64,000 bases of DNA from JADJRG01 sp964474905 (GTDB taxonomy: Bacteria > Myxococcota_A > Polyangia > Nannocystales > Nannocystaceae), in the NCBI GenBank assembly GCA_964474905.1, contig CAYYUP010000003.1, positions 1-64,000 on the forward strand, in the 5' to 3' direction. The notes under the pieces were generated by a model. The model searched no databases and was not told where the DNA came from. It was given only the letters and a program-made list of their open reading frames with translations. Positions 8,804-17,256 of the stretch are shown here, piece by piece (the first letter of the stretch is position 1; every line of letters begins with the position of its first letter). Made by a program: the position numbers and the translations under genes.

Positions 8804-10381
8804 ATGGAAATCGGCATCGCACACTCAACTCGTAGCTTCGCCTCGCTGGCCTGCTTCGCGCTCACCATCGGGGCCTGCGGAGACGACAGTGCGAGCAGCA
8901 GTTCGAATTCATCCGCGACGACGGCGACGGCGACGGCGACCGTGACGGCGACCGAGTCCGGGCCGACCTCGACTGAGGGCAGTTCATCGGGCACGACCGA
9001 GACGACAGAGGGCACGGATACTGCGGATGCAACATCGATGACCGCGGCCACTGTGTCGAGCACGGGCACGGCTACGGGCACCACTGATTCGGACACATCG
9101 ACGGCGAGCGGAGGTGAGAGTTCGACGACAGCGGGCGGCGGCTGTGGCATCTGTGATCAACCTAATCAAGACTGTGTCGACGATGTCTGTGTCGATCTCT
9201 GCCAGGGGGTGGAGCCCGATTCTTGCGGGCCCGATCAGGTCTGCGATGTTAAGAGTGGTGAGTGCAAAGATCCGGATGCCGCCTGCACAATCGCCGGAGA
9301 ATCCCAGGCTTGCGGTGACCGAAACTGCGGCCCGGGCACTACCTGTGACGGCGAAGGTGAGTGCCTGGCGATCGCTCCCTGTGCCAGCGTTGTCTGCACA
9401 GACGGCGGCGATTGTTGGGGCAATGCCTGCTCCTGCAGCCGCGGCAACGAGTGTGAGGATGCCAGCGAAGAGCTGTTAAACGGTCCCTTCTCGAGCATGA
9501 TCGCCGGCCTCGACTTCGCCGACGATTGCACCGCGTGGATGGTCACCCTGCGAAGCGGCACCGACTTTCTTCGCCGCCTGCGACCGGACGGAGAACTCAC
9601 GGAGTGGGCGGGGGTCGCAAACCTGGACATGGGCGAGGTTAAGGTCCTGCGCCGTCTGACCATCCCGCAGTCGACATCGCTGCCGGATGATCTTGCCGGT
9701 GAGGTCGTGACGCCGCCGATTCCCGTCGAGGGGTACGGAGAAGTCGCGCTCTCGTACATCTGCTGCGCGACCTGTGGCTGCGCTCTTGATCCGCCACAGG
9801 GAGTCTCCCGCCTAGTCGAAGAGAATATGGACGAGCCCCTGCCCCTGGTGATCACAGCGACCATCACCCAGGGCACTGGGCCCTTCATGAGCAAGCTCTT
9901 TGATGCAGGCCCCCAGGGTCTGACCTGGAGCGAGGACCGTGTCTTTTATGTCGGCAATACGACCGCCAATGGTGAGTTCAATGCCGCCAACTTAGAAAAA
10001 GGGACTCAGGAGTTAGTGAGTACATTTGACGAGCGGGTGACCGCGGCAGCGCCGATTTCGCCTGTACACTTGCTGATCGGCCTGGAGAGCGGTGGTTTGC
10101 TGCGGTTTAATGTCAATACAAAGGAGAGCGAGCTGGTACTCGATGTCGACGCGGGCATTACGAGCCTCAGCCACGATAAATTCACCGGGCTGGTGTACGC
10201 GGGGCTCTCGACCCTTGAGGTGGTGGAACTCGACCCCTTTACCGGTGACTTCTCGACCTTCGCGATGATGCCCGGAAAGGGCCGCGTTGCGGTCAGCCCG
10301 AGCGGACGGCTGTGGTTCATGCCGGTAAAATTTATCCAGCCGGGCACACTCTCGGCCTGGGATCTGCCGAGTGAGATTTGA
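8804..10381 (+). CDS. Large Cys-rich lipoprotein with Ser/Thr linker and repeat-like C-terminal domain
   Basis: 525 aa from the ATG at 8804, which gives a signal peptide ending LTIGAC. The Cys is followed by about 90 residues rich in Ser, Thr and Gly, the stalk typical of Nannocystales surface lipoproteins. Next comes a Cys-rich block (about residues 115-220) with motifs such as CGICDQPNQDC and CDGEGECLAIAPC, probably disulfide-bonded. The C-terminal 300 residues contain short beta-repeat-like units (GLVYAGLSTLEVVELDPFTGD) suggestive of a propeller. It is presumably exported and surface-exposed. A decayed copy of its 3' end lies at 15425-15572. It converges on another large lipoprotein gene across a strong stem-loop. 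Confidence 0.8.
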   Translation: MEIGIAHSTRSFASLACFALTIGACGDDSASSSSNSSATTATATATVTATESGPTSTEGSSSGTTETTEGTDTADATSMTAATVSSTGTATGTTDSDTSTASGGESSTTAGGGCGICDQPNQDCVDDVCVDLCQGVEPDSCGPDQVCDVKSGECKDPDAACTIAGESQACGDRNCGPGTTCDGEGECLAIAPCASVVCTDGGDCWGNACSCSRGNECEDASEELLNGPFSSMIAGLDFADDCTAWMVTLRSGTDFLRRLRPDGELTEWAGVANLDMGEVKVLRRLTIPQSTSLPDDLAGEVVTPPIPVEGYGEVALSYICCATCGCALDPPQGVSRLVEENMDEPLPLVITATITQGTGPFMSKLFDAGPQGLTWSEDRVFYVGNTTANGEFNAANLEKGTQELVSTFDERVTAAAPISPVHLLIGLESGGLLRFNVNTKESELVLDVDAGITSLSHDKFTGLVYAGLSTLEVVELDPFTGDFSTFAMMPGKGRVAVSPSGRLWFMPVKFIQPGTLSAWDLPSEI

Positions 10382-10416
10382 GCCGGCGCTGGGCGAGCAT
10401 GCCCAGCGCCGGCTCG
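10379..10416. terminator. Bidirectional stem-loop between convergent lipoprotein genes
   Basis: A perfect 13-bp inverted repeat, GCCGGCGCTGGGC (10382-10394) and its complement (10401-10413) around GAGCAT, extends to 15 bp with the flanking GA/TC. It begins at the stop codon of the forward gene, 9 nt before the stop of the reverse gene. It has no T-tract on either side, so it may be a bidirectional or Rho-aided terminator. Confidence 0.65.
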
Positions 10417-10422
10417 GTCCGA

Positions 10423-12150
10423 TCAACCGCCGATGAAGGCGATGCTCGGGCCTAGACCGCCCGCGTAGATCTTACCGTAGGGTCCGATCGCGAGGGTATA
10501 TGCGATCCGAAGAATCTGCCCCTTGTGGCTGTAGGACCACACTGGGGTCATTTTGAGGGGAGAGTAGGCGCGCGTGGTAAAGGAAAATTCATCGCCCGCG
10601 ATCCCGCCCGAGGTGACGACGGCGTAACCGGCGGGGCTCCATTCGAGATCGGTGGGCGCGAACTCCGTCGAGATCCAAGAACCAAGCGGTGCCCACCAGA
10701 TCAATCCGTCCACCGGATCGTAGAGGCGGACGTTGCCCTTCAGCTTCGTACCCTCGCCGTCTTGGGTGTAGCCGGCTGTCAATACCCGCCCGTCGTCATC
10801 GATGGTGACCGCTGTCGCGTAGCTGTCGGCAGCGAGCGCTGCGGTCGCGACCTGCCATGTCTCTGTCTGGGTATTTGTGTCGAATTCGAGAATGAAGTGC
10901 CGGTTGGGGTTCGGAAATTCATTGCCGGCGTCGTGGTGGGCTCCGTAGATCTCACCGACCAGTACGAGAGTCTCTTCGCGAAAGACACAGTCTCGGGGAT
11001 TCTCTTCGAGCCCTTGCCAGATCTCATCACCGTCCTGAATGTAATTAAAGAAGAACGCCGCTCCCGAAAGGCCCTTGCGGTGGAGCCAGACTGCGGCGTC
11101 CGGACTCTTTTTGCCGTCAGCGGGCACCGATCCACAGACCGCAACTCCTCCCGGAGTGCTCGCAAGCGCCGCGGCGCTCTCTCCATCTGCGCCCTCGCGC
11201 ACATTTTTCATCGGCGCGCTCCTGCTCGCAAACTCACTGAGCCGCCAGATCCCCTCGACGTTTGCGAGCACGTAAAACGAGTCGCCCTCGCCGCTCATCT
11301 TGAGATCGATCGCGATGCACTCCTGCCCCGGGTAGATCTCGACCACCTGCTCCTGAAACCACGAACCATCTGCGCTACGAGGCCGGAGGTAGCAGCGGTT
11401 TCCGTTGCCGACAAAGAGCGTGCCAAACTCGATCAATTCGCCGTTTTGAGCCACACCGATCGCATTGACCATGCCGGGCCCCAGCAATTTGCTCGCCTCC
11501 CAAAAGGTCCCCACGCCCGCGTCCGTCAACGCGATTTTGTACTCGGCGGTTACCGGTTCGCTCTCAGTTTCGCCGAGCCAAGCGACCAGAGTCGCCAGGT
11601 GTTCGCCGTTTGACAGGCTGGTGACCACGGGGATGTTTCCGACAAAGGAGCCCCCGCCTGCGTTCTCTAGCTCGACGGTGACCGACTCCTGTTCTTGACC
11701 TTTTGTGTAGGTCAGGCGAATTCCCTCCGCCTCTTGATCTGTCCAAGCAGTCACCTTGATCGGTCCGCTATCAAAGATCGTAGTCGGCGACAGCTCCACG
11801 TCGAGCACGGAAGGCAGCTCGTCGGGTAGGCCCATCGTTTCGCCGTCGGTCTCGCCGCTGTCGGTCTCTCCACTGTCGGTTCCGCCGGTAAAGCCGCTGT
11901 CGGTCCCGTCGGTCCCGCCGGTTCCGCCGCTCGCGCTCATGCTGCCCGAATCCGCAGTGCTTTCGCCGCCCGTGCTCGTGTCCTCGCCGTCGCTCGAAGG
12001 ACCCGAGTCCGAGTCGCTATCCGATTCGCCTTCGATCTCGTAATCGCCGAATTCCGAGATGGCGAGCGGCGAGCAAGCACCTCCAAAAACCAGGAAGGGA
12101 GTTAACAAGAGCGAGCTGGAACGAAAAAATGAGTGGGACTTCCGTGTCAT
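10423..12150 (-). CDS. Large lipoprotein with Ser/Asp/Gly-rich stalk, unknown function
   Basis: 575 aa from the ATG at 12150 (AAAGG upstream). The signal peptide ends FLVFGGAC and is followed by an acidic stalk (about residues 40-105) dominated by Ser, Asp, Gly and Thr, including several TDSGETDSGE-like repeats. A short Ig/carbohydrate-binding-like beta domain follows (SVLDVELSPTTIFDSGPIKVTAWTD starts it). The remaining 350 residues look like a delta-60-type repeat propeller (GRVLTAGYTQDGEG and AVCGSVPADGKKSPDAAVWL are typical shapes). This is a common Myxococcota surface-protein layout; the ligand is unknown. The gene follows the 12152-13336 gene after 1 nt, so both probably belong to the kinase operon starting at 15038. 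Confidence 0.78.
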   Translation of the reverse strand: MTRKSHSFFRSSSLLLTPFLVFGGACSPLAISEFGDYEIEGESDSDSDSGPSSDGEDTSTGGESTADSGSMSASGGTGGTDGTDSGFTGGTDSGETDSGETDGETMGLPDELPSVLDVELSPTTIFDSGPIKVTAWTDQEAEGIRLTYTKGQEQESVTVELENAGGGSFVGNIPVVTSLSNGEHLATLVAWLGETESEPVTAEYKIALTDAGVGTFWEASKLLGPGMVNAIGVAQNGELIEFGTLFVGNGNRCYLRPRSADGSWFQEQVVEIYPGQECIAIDLKMSGEGDSFYVLANVEGIWRLSEFASRSAPMKNVREGADGESAAALASTPGGVAVCGSVPADGKKSPDAAVWLHRKGLSGAAFFFNYIQDGDEIWQGLEENPRDCVFREETLVLVGEIYGAHHDAGNEFPNPNRHFILEFDTNTQTETWQVATAALAADSYATAVTIDDDGRVLTAGYTQDGEGTKLKGNVRLYDPVDGLIWWAPLGSWISTEFAPTDLEWSPAGYAVVTSGGIAGDEFSFTTRAYSPLKMTPVWSYSHKGQILRIAYTLAIGPYGKIYAGGLGPSIAFIGG

Positions 12151-12151
12151 T

Positions 12152-13336
12152 TTAAAAACTACCTTTCAGAGTGAGAGCTGCTGATGTCAGGCCAATATCT
12201 GGCTGAAGGGACACTCGACCTGGAGAACGTTTGCGGCTTGCGATCAAGAGCACAACGCCGATAGTTGTCGAGACCCCGCCTGCGACCCCGAGTGCGAGCG
12301 CGCGGGGAAATGCATACTGCCCCTCGGCTGTGAGGGTCGTAACTCGTTCGAACTCCGCATTCGAGAAGAGCCCGTTCTGCGCATCCTTGATTGCGCCGAG
12401 CTCGCGGATTTCCCGAGCGATCGAAGCGTCGCGCATCGCAAAAGGGGTCATCGCGGCGAGGGCGACAAACCCGAGACCGAGAGTGGCCCCGCCGCTGATC
12501 CGCAGTGCTCGCTGTCGCGGACTAATGAGGTTGTAATCCTGTTTTAACTCGCGCGAACGATCGCCCGCGAACGGATTCGACGTCTCTTTGGACATGTCCC
12601 TAAGGACAATCTTCGGAGTTGTGTCGAGACTTCGCAGTGCGAGCGCCCGCTTGGAGTAGTCCTCCGCGATCAACTCATCGAGCATGCCGGCGCTCCATGC
12701 CTTCTTTGGCTGTTTTGGCGCGTCCTCAGATGCGTTTGTGTTGTCTGAGGCCTTCTGCGTGCTCTGGCTCGCGGCCCTCGGTGAGTTGTTGTTCTTCTTC
12801 GGCTTCGAGGTCCGCGGCTTCTTTGAGCCCGTCTTCGTGGCTTCGCCTGTGCTTGCTGCGCGCGAAGTCGGACCAAGAGCGGACCGGGATCCTGACCTCG
12901 AGATCGACATGAGATCCGAGCCCGCGCTCGACCCGAGATCCGAGCCGGATTTGGTGCTTGTCTTCGGCTCGGCACTCGCTGCCGAACCTTCAGCGATCCG
13001 CTTGCAATCCAGCGCGTTTAGCTTCTGGCGCTTGCCTGCGAGGGTCTTGCGATGAATCGGATCGAGGTCGTCGCGCATGAGGATTTCCGCGAGCAGGGTG
13101 CGAGCCATGCAGCGATAACGATCGCCGTTTGCATCGGCATCGGCGGCCTGCTTCCAGAAGTTGTGAGCCTTGAACGCAGCCATCGACGCCTTGTTGGGCT
13201 CACTCGAAGTGCGGGCCACGACCGCCTGCTCGGCAGCCCGCTCGGAAGAATCCTTCGCGCTAACGCTCGCCGCGGATCCCCGCAGAGGCACGAGAGCTAG
13301 AACCAGGACCAGGACCAGGGCACTTCGAGCGATCAT
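12152..13336 (-). CDS. Exported membrane-anchored protein downstream of Ser/Thr kinase
   Basis: 394 aa from the ATG at 13336; an ATG at 13369 is possible but would overlap the kinase stop. The N-terminus is a signal peptide (IARSALVLVLVLALVPLRGSAAS). A short helical segment with Cys residues follows, then a long low-complexity Ser/Lys/Ala region (roughly residues 110-215). Two C-terminal hydrophobic segments (ATLGLGFVALAAMTPFAM and ALGVAGGVSTTIGVVLLIAS) end the chain. I recognise no enzymatic domain. Such proteins often follow Hanks-type kinase genes in Nannocystales, and the Ser-rich linker could be a phosphorylation target, but topology and partnership are inferred. Confidence 0.72.
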   Translation of the reverse strand: MIARSALVLVLVLALVPLRGSAASVSAKDSSERAAEQAVVARTSSEPNKASMAAFKAHNFWKQAADADANGDRYRCMARTLLAEILMRDDLDPIHRKTLAGKRQKLNALDCKRIAEGSAASAEPKTSTKSGSDLGSSAGSDLMSISRSGSRSALGPTSRAASTGEATKTGSKKPRTSKPKKNNNSPRAASQSTQKASDNTNASEDAPKQPKKAWSAGMLDELIAEDYSKRALALRSLDTTPKIVLRDMSKETSNPFAGDRSRELKQDYNLISPRQRALRISGGATLGLGFVALAAMTPFAMRDASIAREIRELGAIKDAQNGLFSNAEFERVTTLTAEGQYAFPRALALGVAGGVSTTIGVVLLIASRKRSPGRVSLQPDIGLTSAALTLKGSF

Positions 13337-13355
13337 GCTCGTCGAGGGTAGCGGG

Positions 13356-15038
13356 TTAATCCCGCGCATGGGCAAGAGTCTTCAGAAACACGCGCTGGGT
13401 ACTCAGGACCCCAGTTTGTGCAAAATACACATCTGAGAGCCCGTCGGCGATGCAGGAGGCGATCATCGCCTCCTCGGGCGAACCCGGGTCGACCGCAAGG
13501 AGCCGTCCAAAGCTGATCCGAAAATCGACGAAGGTGTCCTCAGCAGGGTTGTCAACGCAGCCAGAGATCCTGTTTTGCAGAGCAGAGAGGATCATCGGCA
13601 GCTCCCGATCCACCCTCGCGAACTCGGGCTCCGGAGTCATCGCCTGCAGAGTGCCCGCCACCCCGAGAGCTGTCCCAAGGAGCACGAACAACACGGCGGC
13701 GATCGCCTTGCCAAAGCGCCCCGCAGATCGGCTCGATCGGGAGAGCTTTTGCAGCAAGTTCTCCAGCAGCGAGCCTTTGGCCGGCGAGCCCTCTCCCCGC
13801 GAGCGCCGGGAATTACGGCGCTCCCGACTGCCTTCGCGGTCCCGGTGCTCGTCGTGCATCTCCGGCTCATCGTCGGGGTTGCTTTCAGCCTCTGCGACCT
13901 CCAACTCCTCGAAAAACTCCGAAGCCGTCGCCAGGCGGCGCTTTGGATCCACGCTCATCGCGTCGCGAAGCAAACGCTCGAGGATCAACGGGATCCCGTA
14001 CTGCCCTTCCTTCTCTCCGTGCATTGCGCCATCGAGCCGCCAGTGCTCCGGCGGCGGCTTGCCGGTGGCGAGTTGCCAAAGGAGAACGCCCAACGCGTAG
14101 ATGTCCCAGAGGACAGTAGGCTCGCTCCTGTCGGCCTCTGGGGGCACATATCGGCGAGTCCCGACAATGACCCCGGTCTCCGTCAACTCACGCTCTTCGG
14201 GCGGCGTCCTATTGGGCCTATCGCCGAGACGCCAACGAGGTCCCAGGCGAGCGATGCCGAGATCGATCAGCTTGATCCGATCCTGGGTGTCGTCGAGCAG
14301 GATCACGTTTGAGGGCTTGAGATCCCGGTGAATCACGCCCTTTTTGTGCAGACACTCCATGACTGCACATAGCTGTTTGCCGATCGAGATCACGCTCATC
14401 ACCGGCAAAGCCCCCTTGATTTCGTCGAGGCTTTGCCCCGGCAGCTTCTCCATCACCATGAAGAGAGAACCGTCCTCTAGACGGCCGTAGTCGCGAACCA
14501 CGACCAAATTCGGGTGCTCGATGATGTCGAGGATCTTGAATTCCCGGGCAAAGCGCCATGAACTCTTGAGTTTGAGAGAGAGGCTGCGCCGCAGAATCTT
14601 GATCGCGACATGCTGCCCCGATATACGAAATAGGGCGTCATAGACATCTCCCATTCCGCCGCGACCGAGCAAACCCAGCAGCTCGTAACGATCGCCGATG
14701 AAATCGCCGGTCCGCTCGGCGGCATTGCCTTTGACGACCCAGAGCGAACGCGGTGTGGACTCCGCCGACTCGGACTCGCTCGCTAGCGGCACGGCGCCGC
14801 TCGGCGGATCGGCGCCGATTTTTTCAGCGTTCATCGCCTTCACCAAAACGAGACTGCTCGTCGGCTCGCGCTGGACGGGCTCGCTCTTCGCCGCGGCCTT
14901 CGCATCCTCCACCTCACCGCTGATCACACCGTCGCTTTTCCCGTCATGGCGAAGGGGACCGCTGATCGCAGAGTGATCAGCAATACCGATTTCGAGCACG
15001 GGGTCGGTCCAGGCTGGGGTGATATTTTCGGTGCTCAT
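13356..15038 (-). CDS. Hanks-type serine/threonine protein kinase, membrane-anchored
   Basis: 560 aa from the ATG at 15038. A disordered 110-residue N-terminus is followed by a complete kinase domain. It has glycine loop GRGGMGDVY (about 125-133), VAIK with Lys147, catalytic HRDLKPSN (about 237-244), DLG in place of DFG (about 259-261), and a GTRRYVPPE segment in the P+1/APE position. After an Arg/Glu/Ser-rich juxtamembrane stretch comes one transmembrane helix (AIAAVLFVLLGTALGVAG) and a roughly 95-residue outer domain with two Cys (CVDN, SCIADG). It probably phosphorylates Ser/Thr at the membrane in response to an envelope signal. The next gene starts 19 nt after the stop, so 15038-10423 may be one operon. 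Confidence 0.92.
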   Translation of the reverse strand: MSTENITPAWTDPVLEIGIADHSAISGPLRHDGKSDGVISGEVEDAKAAAKSEPVQREPTSSLVLVKAMNAEKIGADPPSGAVPLASESESAESTPRSLWVVKGNAAERTGDFIGDRYELLGLLGRGGMGDVYDALFRISGQHVAIKILRRSLSLKLKSSWRFAREFKILDIIEHPNLVVVRDYGRLEDGSLFMVMEKLPGQSLDEIKGALPVMSVISIGKQLCAVMECLHKKGVIHRDLKPSNVILLDDTQDRIKLIDLGIARLGPRWRLGDRPNRTPPEERELTETGVIVGTRRYVPPEADRSEPTVLWDIYALGVLLWQLATGKPPPEHWRLDGAMHGEKEGQYGIPLILERLLRDAMSVDPKRRLATASEFFEELEVAEAESNPDDEPEMHDEHRDREGSRERRNSRRSRGEGSPAKGSLLENLLQKLSRSSRSAGRFGKAIAAVLFVLLGTALGVAGTLQAMTPEPEFARVDRELPMILSALQNRISGCVDNPAEDTFVDFRISFGRLLAVDPGSPEEAMIASCIADGLSDVYFAQTGVLSTQRVFLKTLAHARD

Positions 15039-15388
15039 GGGCGGTCCTGTCGTGTCCTGGCTTCTTCTTCGGTGAAGTGCAGGCTCGCTCTTTCAGGGGG
15101 CGGGGTTGAGCGGGCCAGGACGATGTCCAATACTGAACACCCAAACGGGGGGGGTTCGCAAGCCAAACAAAGACTCAATTGACGATTTCGCCCGCGAGTT
15201 GCTCGCGCCGAGTCTGAGATGAAAGAGATCTTCCCCTGAGATCCAGCTTGGCACGCGGAGCATGCGGAGTAGCTGAACTCCCGGATCACGAATGGACGAC
15301 CCGGGGCCTCACCCCGTGAGGTGTACGTGCTACATGCCCGCCGACTCCCGCCGACTCGGGCGTCCGGCCGCGGACAACGTGCGAGAAC

Positions 15389-15408
15389 AAAAAACCTCCC
15401 TTCGGAGG
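15389..15408 (-). terminator. Terminator of the PGA-type operon (minus strand)
   Basis: Stem CCTCC/GGAGG around CTTC, preceded on the plus strand by AAAAAA. On the minus strand this reads as a short GC stem followed by TTTTTT. It lies about 330 nt past the last operon gene (stop at 15736) and would prevent read-through into the kinase gene. Confidence 0.65.
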
Positions 15409-15424
15409 CTAGGATATTGTGGTC

Positions 15425-15572
15425 ACCGTGTCTTTGATGTCGGCAATACGACCGCCAATGGTGAGTTCAATGCCGCCAACGTAGAAAGAGACTCAGGGTA
15501 GAGTGAGTACGTTTGACGCTCTCGGCCTGGGATCTGCCGAGGGGGATTTGAGCCGGTTCTGGGCGAAACCGG
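15425..15572 (+). pseudogene. Decayed fragment of the 8804-10381 lipoprotein gene, with internal deletion
   Basis: Bases 15425-15517 match 9935-10030 nearly base for base (for example GTCGGCAATACGACCGCCAA is identical), with a few substitutions and small indels that bring in-frame stops. The match then jumps directly to 10349 and continues through the C-terminal codons, stop and downstream stem-loop (CTCTCGGCCTGGGATCTGCC is identical). About 317 bp of the parent, 10031-10348, are missing. The hairpin after the stop survives in altered form (GCCGGTT/AACCGGC at 15551-15572). No upstream homology remains, so it cannot be expressed as protein. Confidence 0.85.
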
Positions 15573-15735
15573 CATAGATTCATAATGGTTGCAGTGTGCA
15601 GGTATTCGCATACTCGAAGGGCAGGTCCCCTGGCAGGGCCTCCGCGCGGTCTAGCCAGTGTGGACGAGCAGCGTCGTAGATCGCGGCCGACTAAGCGCCG
15701 GGCCGCGAATGGAGCGAGCAACGAGGGCTTTTCTT

Positions 15736-17256
15736 TTACCCGTCGTCCGTATGCCGCTCGGCGGAGGCCTGGGCTTTGAATGCCAGGAGGTGCGAGGTGA
15801 GCTTGTCGATCTCGACGGGCTTTTTGAGGATGATCTCGACGCCGAGTACGCGGAGCTTTTGAAAGATCTGCAGGTCGTCGAGGAAGCCCGAGCAGAAGAT
15901 CACCTGGGGCGTCGGTCCGGTGTTGCGGCGGAGGCTGCGGATGACATCAAAGCCGGTGCCGTCGGGCAGTAGACCATCGACAAAGATCACGTCAGGCAGG
16001 CGTTGCTCGAGCCGCTTGGTCACGGCGGAGACGGTGGGGAAGCTCTCGACCTTCATGCTGGCGAACTTGGCTGCTTGCTCGACGAGCAGTCGCGACATTG
16101 GGTCGTCGTCGAGGCAATAGAGCGTATAGGGCGCAACATCGGTGGTTTCGCCGTCTGTGCTGAAGTCGATGTCGATGTCATGTGCGGTCACCGGACGATT
16201 TGCACGACCCGTCGATTTGAGATCTGCACGACTTGGTTCTTTATTGACGCTACGGGCGTTGGCCGACGACCGCGGCGGTGGAGGTGGGGGCAGATGGCTG
16301 AGCCTCGCGGGCATTCGCGGATGTCGCTCGCTGGGGGGGTGGGCACGGCTTTGGGCGTGTGCGTGGCTGAGGGCGCGAGCGTGGCTCGGTTCGCTGGGTC
16401 TGTTCGAAACGGTCGATGCGAGCGCGCGCAGGTAGACGTCGATCACGAGTTGGCCCACCCCATCGATGGCGCCGACGTCGAGCACAGAGACCTTGCCGCT
16501 CACAGCGGGTGGGACTTCGATATGCGGGCTCGAGACAAACTCGGCGATGAGTTTTGTCGGGGTCGGTTCTTCATGCTGTGGAGCAGGCCCGAAGTCGTCG
16601 CCGAGCCAGCCCTGGTCGTCCCCGGGATCGACGAGCTGCAGGCTCTCCTCCGCCGAGAGAGAGGCGATCTGCAGGTCCCCCGCGAGTACTGCTACACGCT
16701 CTACTTTGAGTGTAGTCACCTCGATGGTGCCCATTGCCCGGATCCGCGGGACCTTGATATAGGGGGCGTGCAGCGCACCTTGGAGTACGAGTTCGCCGCG
16801 GGTGAGGCGGAGGTCGTTGTCGACGCGCAGGGTGCCGGCAAAGACCATCGCCCGGCCGTCGGCTTCGATCAATATGCGCTCGGCAGAGATCATGCCTGTG
16901 CCCTGAAGACTCGCGGCTTTGATGGCTCTCGCCGTGAGAGATGCATGGATGTGCAGCTCGCGACAACGAATGTCGACGACGTGGAGCGGGCGCTGGCCTT
17001 GTATCGTCAATCTACCCGCCGGGCAGCGAAGATCGCCGATGCGCAATGGGGCGTGTGTGGCCTCACCGCTGAGGCTGACGGTGATCGAACCTTCGCGGGA
17101 GATGATGCCGACGATCGAGGTTGAAGCTGCGGCCTCGATGACGATATCTCCGAGGGCAGAGATCAACAGTCCGGCCTCGGTAGTGACAACCGAACAGCCC
17201 GAGGGCAGGCTTAGGTCCGCCTTTTTGTGGGCCTGCGGAGGTTCGGAATTCTTCAT
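15736..17256 (-). CDS. Beta-solenoid (polymer-forming-like) protein fused to a receiver domain
   Basis: 506 aa. The ATG at 17256 shares its A with the TAA of the CapA gene (TAATG), so translation is coupled. Residues 20-230 are short repeating beta-strand units with alternating hydrophobics (IRCRELHIHASLTARAIK, VDNDLRLTRGELVLQGAL), resembling bactofilin/FapA-type right-handed beta-helices. A Pro/His/Ser/Arg-rich linker (about 270-370) contains a run of seven Pro. Residues 376-490 form a CheY-like receiver with acidic cluster LDDD, phosphoacceptor Asp about 426 in IFVDG, and Lys about 480 in LKKP. It could be a phosphorylation-controlled scaffold at the end of the PGA-type operon. The role is inferred; the receiver call is firm and the solenoid call moderate. 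Confidence 0.82.
   Translation of the reverse strand: MKNSEPPQAHKKADLSLPSGCSVVTTEAGLLISALGDIVIEAAASTSIVGIISREGSITVSLSGEATHAPLRIGDLRCPAGRLTIQGQRPLHVVDIRCRELHIHASLTARAIKAASLQGTGMISAERILIEADGRAMVFAGTLRVDNDLRLTRGELVLQGALHAPYIKVPRIRAMGTIEVTTLKVERVAVLAGDLQIASLSAEESLQLVDPGDDQGWLGDDFGPAPQHEEPTPTKLIAEFVSSPHIEVPPAVSGKVSVLDVGAIDGVGQLVIDVYLRALASTVSNRPSEPSHARALSHAHAQSRAHPPSERHPRMPARLSHLPPPPPPRSSANARSVNKEPSRADLKSTGRANRPVTAHDIDIDFSTDGETTDVAPYTLYCLDDDPMSRLLVEQAAKFASMKVESFPTVSAVTKRLEQRLPDVIFVDGLLPDGTGFDVIRSLRRNTGPTPQVIFCSGFLDDLQIFQKLRVLGVEIILKKPVEIDKLTSHLLAFKAQASAERHTDDG

Larger units (their letters stand above)
15039..15735. other. 697-bp non-coding spacer between the kinase operon and the PGA-type operon
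   Basis: No convincing gene. It holds the decayed gene fragment at 15425-15572, a terminator at 15389-15408, and a small CCTCAC/GTGAGG hairpin at 15307-15321. The kinase promoter must lie just above 15038, but I see no clear -35/-10 pair. Confidence 0.6.
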
